A program made the translations under genes and the position numbers. Positions 6,792 to 11,537 of a DNA stretch of 11,537 nucleotides are shown piece after piece. Numbering within the stretch: position 1 is the stretch's first letter; the number at the start of each line of letters is the position of its first letter. The notes under the pieces were generated by a model. That model was not told the DNA's origin and made no database searches. It was given only the letters and a program-made list of their open reading frames with translations. Source of the stretch: Prevotellaceae bacterium (lineage in GTDB: Bacteria; Bacteroidota; Bacteroidia; Bacteroidales; Bacteroidaceae); the NCBI GenBank assembly GCA_021204545.1, contig JAJPZF010000251.1, positions 1-11,537 of the forward strand, written 5' to 3'.

Positions 6792-7676
6792 ATGAGGCGA
6801 TGTAAGAACGGGCATGTCTTTGCCGATGACACTCTAAGGTTCTGCACACGTTGTGGAGAGCCGCTTGTTGTTATCTCTGAACCCGTGGATTCCGAGTCGA
6901 AAGGTTCAGGAAGTGAGCCAGAAGTCAAGCCAAAGAAGATGGGCTTCCTGAAGAAATTGCTGATTGCCCTGGTGATTGTTTTCGCTTGTTTCGGGCTTTG
7001 TCTGTATTATTATGCGAATGCGGCGACTTACCTTCGGCTTGAGCCAGAAGTACTCGTGGCTCCAAAGGGCGGAGGCCAGGGCACGGTGGCGATTGACTAC
7101 GACGGATATATTTGGATGGTTAGCCATAAACCTGACTTTGTCACGATAAATGAGGATAGTTGCGTGATGATAATCTCAATTGACCCGAACGAAACAGGCG
7201 AAATCAGGGAGGGAAGCGTGACGGTGAAAAGCGGAAAACTGCACGCAACCCTTACAATCAGGCAGAACGCTGTTGCCACTTATGTCAGTGCCTCCGTGTC
7301 GTCGGTCAGCCTCAGCAAGGACGGCGGCTCGGAGGTCGTGACCGTTGAGACCGACGGCTGCGAGTGGGAGGCCAGTTGCCCCGACTGGCTGACAGTCACC
7401 AAGGACGATGATGAGTTGCACATCAAGGCCAAGTCGAATAAGGGTGCTTGTCGCTATGGCCAAGTCACGGTGTCCGAGGACAACGTGCGGTATAATATTT
7501 TCGTCTCGCAAGGCGGAAAATGCCCCGTTTGCAATGGAAATGGACTGCTTCTCTGCGGCTCATGCGCCGGCACGGGCGGGTGGTATCTGGGCTTCTCCTA
7601 TATGCAGTGCTACGCCTGCGGGGGCTCTGGCAAAGTGGCTTGTGGAAACTGCGGCGGGACAGGCTACAAAGAGTGA
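6792..7676 (+). CDS. Membrane-anchored zinc-finger / BACON x2 / DnaJ-type zinc-finger protein
   Basis: A single-pass protein of 294 residues with an unusual architecture. The N-terminus carries C4, H8 and C18-x2-C21, a zinc-ribbon variant in which CxxC became CxxxH. A polar linker (24-49) and basic KPKKMGFLKK precede one membrane helix (about 55-74), predicting N-terminus inside. Two BACON-like beta domains follow at about 82-159 and 164-241; both show the family's aromatic-rich strand (YIWMVSHKPDFVTI; CEWEASCPDWLTV) and end in a Q-containing strand (LTIRQNA; IFVSQGG). The C-terminus has four CxxCxGxG units at 244-251, 255-262, 273-280 and 284-291, the pattern of the DnaJ cysteine-rich domain, but no J domain. 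It begins immediately after the PrsW-type stop (TAAATG), so coupling is strong. It may be the protease's substrate or partner (inference). BACON domains are often carbohydrate- or surface-related; no enzyme motif is seen. Confidence 0.85.
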   Translation: MRRCKNGHVFADDTLRFCTRCGEPLVVISEPVDSESKGSGSEPEVKPKKMGFLKKLLIALVIVFACFGLCLYYYANAATYLRLEPEVLVAPKGGGQGTVAIDYDGYIWMVSHKPDFVTINEDSCVMIISIDPNETGEIREGSVTVKSGKLHATLTIRQNAVATYVSASVSSVSLSKDGGSEVVTVETDGCEWEASCPDWLTVTKDDDELHIKAKSNKGACRYGQVTVSEDNVRYNIFVSQGGKCPVCNGNGLLLCGSCAGTGGWYLGFSYMQCYACGGSGKVACGNCGGTGYKE

Positions 7677-7682
7677 CGCGCA

Positions 7683-7705
7683 CCACTGACGTGGCGATGT
7701 TTTTT
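7683..7705 (+). terminator. Weak intrinsic-terminator-like site after the BACON gene
   Basis: CCAC (7683-7686) and GTGG (7691-7694) pair around a 4-base loop, followed after five bases by six Ts (7700-7705), starting 7 bases after the stop codon. The stem is short, with only one more pair available across a mismatch, so the case is weak. It is the only T-tract candidate downstream of this operon. Confidence 0.3.
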
Positions 7706-7719
7706 CGGTGATTATGTAA

Positions 7720-7884
7720 GAAAACGTTGTGGATATTCTCGGCTCTATCGACGCTCGCAAGGTGAAATCCTGTATGACTCTTTTCGACGCTATTGCACCT
7801 GCGGATGTCTTTGCCGAGGTGCTCGAGGCGTTTTATGGCGGGAAGCGGGATCAAAGGACGCTTTCCATGGTGGGGAAACCCTGA
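7720..7884 (+). pseudogene. C-terminal remnant of a DUF1810 family gene
   Basis: An open stretch of 54 codons ends at TGA 7882-7884. It reads VVDILGSIDARKVKSCMTLF, then DAIAPADVFAEVLEAFYGGK, then RDQRTLSMVG. This lines up with the end of DUF1810 proteins, where I recall the pattern DILGSPDDLKxRSSMTLF, an F-x-x-x-L-x-x-(F/Y)-(F/Y)-x-G segment, and a final RTL-x-x-(L/V). DUF1810 proteins are about 140-150 residues long; the first 90 or so, including the tryptophan-rich region, are absent. A TAA at 7717-7719 closes the frame, and only 43 bases separate the remnant from the BACON gene stop, so no missing piece fits in another frame. A GTG at 7729 could in principle start a short protein, but no good ribosome site precedes it. 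Most likely a deletion or insertion removed the 5' part. Its last six bases overlap the degenerate start of the 22-bp array. Confidence 0.75.
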
Positions 7885-8054
7885 GCTTTCTCCCGTAAAC
7901 CCTTAGGCTTCCGCGCCCGCGACCCTAAGCCTTCGGGACTGGAAGCCTAAGTTTTCGGGGCGCATAGCCTAAGTTTTCGGGGCGCATAGCCTAAGTTTTC
8001 GTGGTGCATAGCCTATGTTTTCGGGGCGGATAGCCTAAGTTTTCGGGGCGCATT
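7879..8054. repeat. Tandem repeat with 22-bp period, five good and three decayed copies
   Basis: Five head-to-tail copies begin at 7945, 7967, 7989, 8011 and 8033, each 22 bases and opening GCCTAAGTTTTCGGGGC. Copies 1 and 2 are identical. Copy 3 has two changes near its end (GTGGTG for GGGGCG), copy 4 has TATG for TAAG and GGATA for GCATA, and copy 5 differs only in its last base. In exact register upstream, 7923-7944 (CCCTAAGCCTTCGGG...), 7901-7922 (CCTTAGGCTTCC...) and 7879-7900 (CCCTGAGCTTTC...) look like decayed copies. The period is not a multiple of three, so a coding repeat is unlikely. The array lies between the ends of converging genes. I see no transposase, no CRISPR-like spacers and no origin-type gene nearby. 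The stretch 8055-8113 after it holds nothing I recognise. Confidence 0.9.
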
Positions 8055-8113
8055 CGTCGGGGGCTGGAGTCGCGTCCGCAGCGCTCTTCTCGTTTATTGC
8101 CTAAGGCCGCTGC

Positions 8114-9238
8114 TCAGTGACGCTCGTAGCCCCACTCGTCGAGTATCGGGCCCCAGGCCTCGTTGACGAGGGAAATGGTGCGAGGGTCGTAGTTGTATTT
8201 GTTTTTCTTGTAGACTTTCTTGCTGGAGATATAGGCTTCTATCGCAGGGCGCGCGGCGTTCCAGCCGGGAATCTGGAGTTTTAGGTAGATCTCTCCGACG
8301 ATTCGCAGCGCATCCTGTTCGATGTCCTCGAATTTCACCTCGTACAGGTTGCCCGCCTTGATGTATTTCTTCTGTTCCTTAAAGGCGTTGTACAATTCCA
8401 CGTAGTTTCTGAGGATATTCCTCTCCATTTCCTCCTGGGAGATGCTGTGCAGCTCCAGCGGCGCTATGGTGTTGGAGAAAAAGTTACGGCTGCTCTCGAA
8501 GACTGTGTAGGGGTTTCGCATAAGATAGACGAACTTAGCGTCGGGGTACATCTCGACCAGCGCCTTGACCCTCCCTGTGTGCGGCGGATTCTTGCTTAGG
8601 TATTGCGCGTCATTAATAATGTCGCGGCGTGTGTTCCAGATGGAGATGCGCACAAGCTTGTCGAAGACTTGCTTGAAGTCCTCTATCTCCTCCTTGGTGG
8701 CCGTCTTCAGTGTAAGGAAACGGTCGCAGTATTCCTGCATGCGCTCGGGGAAAAACCAGAAATCGTAGTAGCTGTTGGGCGACATGTTCTGGATTGCGAA
8801 CTCCTCTTCTTGCGGAAGGTCGGGTGCGAGCTCCATGTTATCCGTCGGACGGTGGTCGGGCATGAGCCAGGCCATCGTGGGTTTGAACATTTTCTGCAGG
8901 GCCATCACGTAATGCGGGAAGACTGTCTGGTAAGTTGTCGTGAAGGCGAAGTGCGTGTCCTGGGCGAAAATGTTGTGGACGTAGGTGGTTCCGGAGCGCC
9001 AGTGACCGAGGATGAACAGAGGGTCGTGGGCCGGGCGCTGGTTAGCCAGGAGTTTCTGGTATTTTCTCTCCTGCAGCGGCGTCATCGTGCTGAGAAGTCG
9101 GCAGATAGCTTTGGTGAGTAAGAATTTTCCTCGTTTGTCCGGCGCGATTTTCTGGCCTTTTGTGAGTTCTTTGAAGGTGTGCCAGTCGGCGCCCACGAGG
9201 GTGTTGACGGGGAGTTTGCTGAATTCCAGTAAGCCCAT
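8114..9238 (-). CDS. PAPS-dependent sulfotransferase
   Basis: This 374-residue protein transfers a sulfo group from PAPS to an acceptor. The 5'-phosphosulfate loop is FILGHWRSGTTYVHN (residues 75-89), a P-loop-like R-S-G-T-T motif. The 3'-phosphate site is FVYLMRNPYTVFESS (236-250), with R241 and S249 in the usual R-x7-S spacing. PDLPQEEEFA (139-148) matches a conserved acidic stretch of bacterial Sulfotransfer_3-type enzymes. There is no signal peptide or clear membrane helix, so it is probably cytoplasmic. It starts 11 bases after cysN, with the donor-making genes upstream in the same operon. From memory, the sterol/steroid sulfotransferase BT_0416 of Bacteroides thetaiotaomicron lies after the same genes, so a sterol or other lipophilic alcohol is a reasonable guess for the acceptor. 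Cell-envelope glycan or lipid sulfation is the alternative. The sequence alone does not fix the substrate. Confidence 0.88.
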   Translation of the reverse strand: MGLLEFSKLPVNTLVGADWHTFKELTKGQKIAPDKRGKFLLTKAICRLLSTMTPLQERKYQKLLANQRPAHDPLFILGHWRSGTTYVHNIFAQDTHFAFTTTYQTVFPHYVMALQKMFKPTMAWLMPDHRPTDNMELAPDLPQEEEFAIQNMSPNSYYDFWFFPERMQEYCDRFLTLKTATKEEIEDFKQVFDKLVRISIWNTRRDIINDAQYLSKNPPHTGRVKALVEMYPDAKFVYLMRNPYTVFESSRNFFSNTIAPLELHSISQEEMERNILRNYVELYNAFKEQKKYIKAGNLYEVKFEDIEQDALRIVGEIYLKLQIPGWNAARPAIEAYISSKKVYKKNKYNYDPRTISLVNEAWGPILDEWGYERH

Positions 9239-9249
9239 TGGGTTATGTT

Positions 9250-10683
9250 TTAGTTTGTGAGATGTATTTCAAGTCCTTGCCGTGAGAGTTCCTTCACGGC
9301 CTTAAGGATGCTCCCGCGGTGCTCTGGGGGTATGCCGAGCTTCTTGAGGTCGAGTGTCGGCACGTCCTGCGGCCTTGTCTCGCTTTCTTCCAAGGGTCTG
9401 ACGATCATCCCCACGGCCGAGGTGAAGTTAGTTATCGGGTCGATGAGGATGAACGCCCCCGTCGCGCGGTTCGTGCTGTAGGGGTCGAAGAAAAGGTTCT
9501 TGGCTGTGGTGATTCTTGCGCAGGCAATCTCGTTCAGTCTCATGGGCTTTCCCTCCAGATGCTCCATAGTGTTCACGTCCACCCTGTACTGGATGCTCTC
9601 GATGGTCGAGCGTGTGGTGTTAGTGTTGTGCTTAAGGAAAAATTGTTTCCCCGGGTCCATAGGCTGTTCGTCCATCCATACGAGCATTGTCTCGAAGTTT
9701 CTGCCGATGAAAGGCACGTTGTCAGGGCGCGTGATCATCTCTCCACGCGAGATGTCTATCTCGTCCTCGAGCGTCAGCGTCACGCATTGCGGGCAGAAAG
9801 CCTCGGCCAGTTCGCCGTCGTACGTGTGTATTCCTTTCACACGGCTGCGCTTCATGCTCGGCAGGGCGAGTATTTCGTCGCCTTTGCTTATAGTTCCGGA
9901 AGAAATCTTGCCGCTGAAGCCGCGGAAGTTCAGGTTCGGCCGCAGGACATACTGCACTGGGAAGCGAAAATCCCGCATATTTCTGTCCAGATGTATTGGG
10001 ACAGTCTCCAGAAAGTCCAGCAGTGTGGCGCCGCTGTACCACGGCGTGCGCTCGCTTTTCTCAACGACGTTGTCCCCCTCCGTGGCGCTCAGCGGGAAGC
10101 ACGTCACGTCTTCTATTTCGAGGCTTCGGGTGAGTTGCAGGTATTCCTTGGAGATTTTCTCGAAGACATCTCGGCTGTAGTCCACGAGGTCCATTTTATT
10201 CACCGCGAGCGCTATGTGTTTTATACCGAGCAGGCTGACAAGAAAAGTGTGACGCCTTGTCTGTGTTATCACACCCAGGCGGGCGTCCACCAGTATGATG
10301 GCGAGATTTGCCGTGGAGCCTCCTGTTATCATGTTGCGGGTGTACTGCTCGTGCCCTGGAGTGTCGGCTATTATGAACTTGCGCTTGTTGGTTGAGAAGT
10401 AACGATAAGCGACGTCTATCGTGATTCCCTCCTCGCGTTCCGCTTTCAGTCCGTCGAGCAGCAGCGCGTAGTCAATCTTTCCTGCTCCAGCGTTGCCGAC
10501 ACGTTTGGAATCCCTCTCGAGAGAGGCCAGCTGGTCCTCGTAAATTTTCTTGCTGTCAAAGAGAAGCCGGCCGATTAGCGTGCTTTTCCCGTCGTCCACC
10601 GAGCCGGCCGTGAGCAGCCGGAGCAGGTCTTTCCGCTCGTCAGCGTCGAGGAATGCCTTAATATCTATCTTGTTATCGTTCAT
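9250..10683 (-). CDS. cysN: Sulfate adenylyltransferase subunit 1 (GTPase)
   Basis: CysN is the GTPase that pairs with CysD and drives the unfavourable formation of APS from ATP and sulfate by GTP hydrolysis. The 477 residues carry all GTPase motifs: G1 GSVDDGKST (27-35), G2 with EEGITID (84-90), G3 DTPGHEQY (107-114) and G4 NKMD (162-165). SATEGDN follows and the EF-Tu-like beta-barrel domains occupy the rest. There is no C-terminal APS kinase domain, so this is CysN and not the CysNC/NodQ fusion; a separate cysC is needed for PAPS. It starts 14 bases after cysD and ends 11 bases before the sulfotransferase, so the three are one operon. A PAPS-using sulfotransferase at the end suggests the pathway feeds sulfation and not only cysteine synthesis. 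Confidence 0.96.
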   Translation of the reverse strand: MNDNKIDIKAFLDADERKDLLRLLTAGSVDDGKSTLIGRLLFDSKKIYEDQLASLERDSKRVGNAGAGKIDYALLLDGLKAEREEGITIDVAYRYFSTNKRKFIIADTPGHEQYTRNMITGGSTANLAIILVDARLGVITQTRRHTFLVSLLGIKHIALAVNKMDLVDYSRDVFEKISKEYLQLTRSLEIEDVTCFPLSATEGDNVVEKSERTPWYSGATLLDFLETVPIHLDRNMRDFRFPVQYVLRPNLNFRGFSGKISSGTISKGDEILALPSMKRSRVKGIHTYDGELAEAFCPQCVTLTLEDEIDISRGEMITRPDNVPFIGRNFETMLVWMDEQPMDPGKQFFLKHNTNTTRSTIESIQYRVDVNTMEHLEGKPMRLNEIACARITTAKNLFFDPYSTNRATGAFILIDPITNFTSAVGMIVRPLEESETRPQDVPTLDLKKLGIPPEHRGSILKAVKELSRQGLEIHLTN

Positions 10684-10697
10684 CGTTCCTAAGCTTT

Positions 10698-11537
10698 TTA
10701 GAAGTAACCCTCGCGTTTTTTCTGTTCCATCGAGGCTTCCTGGTCGAAGTCTATCACCCTTGTGGTTCGCTCGCTCTTGGTTGTTGTCATCATTTCTTCG
10801 ACAATTTCCTCGATAGTCCGTGCGTTACTCTCCACTGCTCCCGTGAGCGGCCAACAGCCGAGCGTGCGGAAGCGGATCATTCGCTGGCGGATGAGCGGGA
10901 TGTACTCCTTGGGAAGGCGGTCGTCGTCAGGCATTATCAGGTTTCCGTCCAGTTCGATGCAGGGGCGCATCTTGGCGAAATAGAGCGGGACGATAGGGAT
11001 TTTCTCGAGGCGAATATACTGCCAAACGTCGAGTTCCGTCCAGTTGCTGATGGGAAAGACACGGATCGACTCGCCTTTGTTAATGCGCGCGTTGTAAATA
11101 TCCCAGAGCTCCGGGCGCTGGTTCTTGGGGTCCCACTGGTTGAACTTGTCGCGAAAGGAGAAAATCCTCTCTTTCGCGCGGCTTTTTTCCTCGTCGCGGC
11201 GGGCCCCTCCAAAGGCGGCGTCGAACTTATACTTAGCCAAAGCGTCGAGCAGCGCCTTGGTTTTCATCAGATCCGTGTGGACTTTGCTGCCATGCGTGAA
11301 GGGCCCGACGCCGGCCCTGAAGCCTTCCATGTTGCTCTCCACGATGAGGTTCCAGTCGTGCTCCTTGGCGTAGGTGTCACGAAACTGGATCATCTCCTTG
11401 AACTTCCATTTGCTGTCGATGTGCATCAGGGGAAAAGGCACTTTTCCCGGGGCGAAGGCCTTCTCGGCCAAGCGCACCATCACCGAGCTGTCCTTGCCTA
11501 TGCTGTAGAGCATCACGGGATTCTCGAACTCCGCCGC
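10698..11537 (-). CDS. cysD: Sulfate adenylyltransferase subunit 2, 5'-truncated by window edge
   Basis: CysD carries the ATP-sulfurylase active site and forms APS with CysN. The frame runs off the window: seven residues (AAEFENP) precede the GTG at 11516, and the normal protein has about 20 more ahead, so the true start is outside. About 279 residues are visible, against about 300 for the family. The ATP pyrophosphatase loop SIGKDSS is at visible residues 12-18. [20 protein letters not shown], diagnostic for CysD, lies in the middle, [15 protein letters not shown] follows, and the protein ends in the typical KKREGYF. No lesion is seen. It is the first visible gene of the cysD-cysN-sulfotransferase operon; the promoter and any cysC lie beyond the window. 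Confidence 0.96.
   Translation of the reverse strand, partial: AAEFENPVMLYSIGKDSSVMVRLAEKAFAPGKVPFPLMHIDSKWKFKEMIQFRDTYAKEHDWNLIVESNMEGFRAGVGPFTHGSKVHTDLMKTKALLDALAKYKFDAAFGGARRDEEKSRAKERIFSFRDKFNQWDPKNQRPELWDIYNARINKGESIRVFPISNWTELDVWQYIRLEKIPIVPLYFAKMRPCIELDGNLIMPDDDRLPKEYIPLIRQRMIRFRTLGCWPLTGAVESNARTIEEIVEEMMTTTKSERTTRVIDFDQEASMEQKKREGYF

Noticed and set aside
5604..6815. 403-residue minus-strand open frame opposite the PrsW gene
   Set aside because: The plus strand carries intact PrsW motifs, a zinc ribbon and membrane segments. The minus frame is rich in His, Arg and Glu with no recognisable motif, as expected for a shadow.
7879..8054. CRISPR array
   Set aside because: The units are directly head to tail with no unique spacers, and no cas genes are present.
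8055..8113. Terminator for the sulfotransferase operon
   Set aside because: Only a 6-bp GCAGCG/CGCTGC pairing with a loop of over 20 bases is possible and no T-tract follows on the minus strand.
9319..10395. 358-residue plus-strand open frame opposite cysN
   Set aside because: It lies wholly within cysN, whose GTPase motifs are complete, and its translation shows no family pattern.

Overview
The window reads as chromosomal DNA of a member of the Bacteroidales. The lineage call rests on three things: a purC-menG-aroE gene order that I recall from Bacteroides and Prevotella relatives, BACON domains, and promoter-like sites of the Bacteroidetes type (TTTG, about 20 bases, TAnnTTTG). No genus can be named safely. 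The left half (about 1-5400) is visibly G+C-rich. The part right of about 5450 is less so (single lines counted by eye give about 60% against about 50%).

Layout. (1) 1-2857, plus strand: a tight run of purC (5' end outside the window), menG/ubiE, aroE and a small DUF6359-like lipoprotein, with spacings of -25, +6 and +6 bases. It ends near a perfect 11-bp hairpin. (2) 2858-3233: no gene, but a hairpin, a 24-bp-period tandem repeat, a G+C-rich palindrome and a promoter for the next gene. (3) 3234-3590: a DUF805 membrane protein. (4) 3596-5364, minus strand: a AAA+ ATPase followed by two tandem paralogous YbjN-like proteins. (5) 5365-5636: a divergent promoter region with a (TA)6 tract. (6) 5637-7676, plus strand: a two-gene unit made of a zinc-ribbon/PrsW-type membrane protease and a zinc-finger/one-TM/BACON x2/DnaJ-type zinc-finger protein, joined with zero spacing. 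(7) 7677-8113: a C-terminal remnant of a DUF1810 gene running into a 22-bp-period tandem array. (8) 8114-11537, minus strand: cysD (5' end outside the window), cysN and a PAPS-dependent sulfotransferase.

How they work together. The first operon makes purines (SAICAR step), menaquinone (final methylation) and aromatic precursors (shikimate). The last operon looks like a dedicated activated-sulfate plus sulfotransferase unit. CysD and CysN make APS, an APS kinase outside the window would make PAPS, and the sulfotransferase moves the sulfo group to an unknown acceptor. Its order matches, from memory, the steroid/cholesterol sulfation cluster of Bacteroides thetaiotaomicron. The PrsW pair is the best candidate for something undescribed: the partner has the same topology as RsiW, the classical PrsW substrate (zinc-binding N-terminus inside, one TM, extracytoplasmic C-terminus), but carries different domains.
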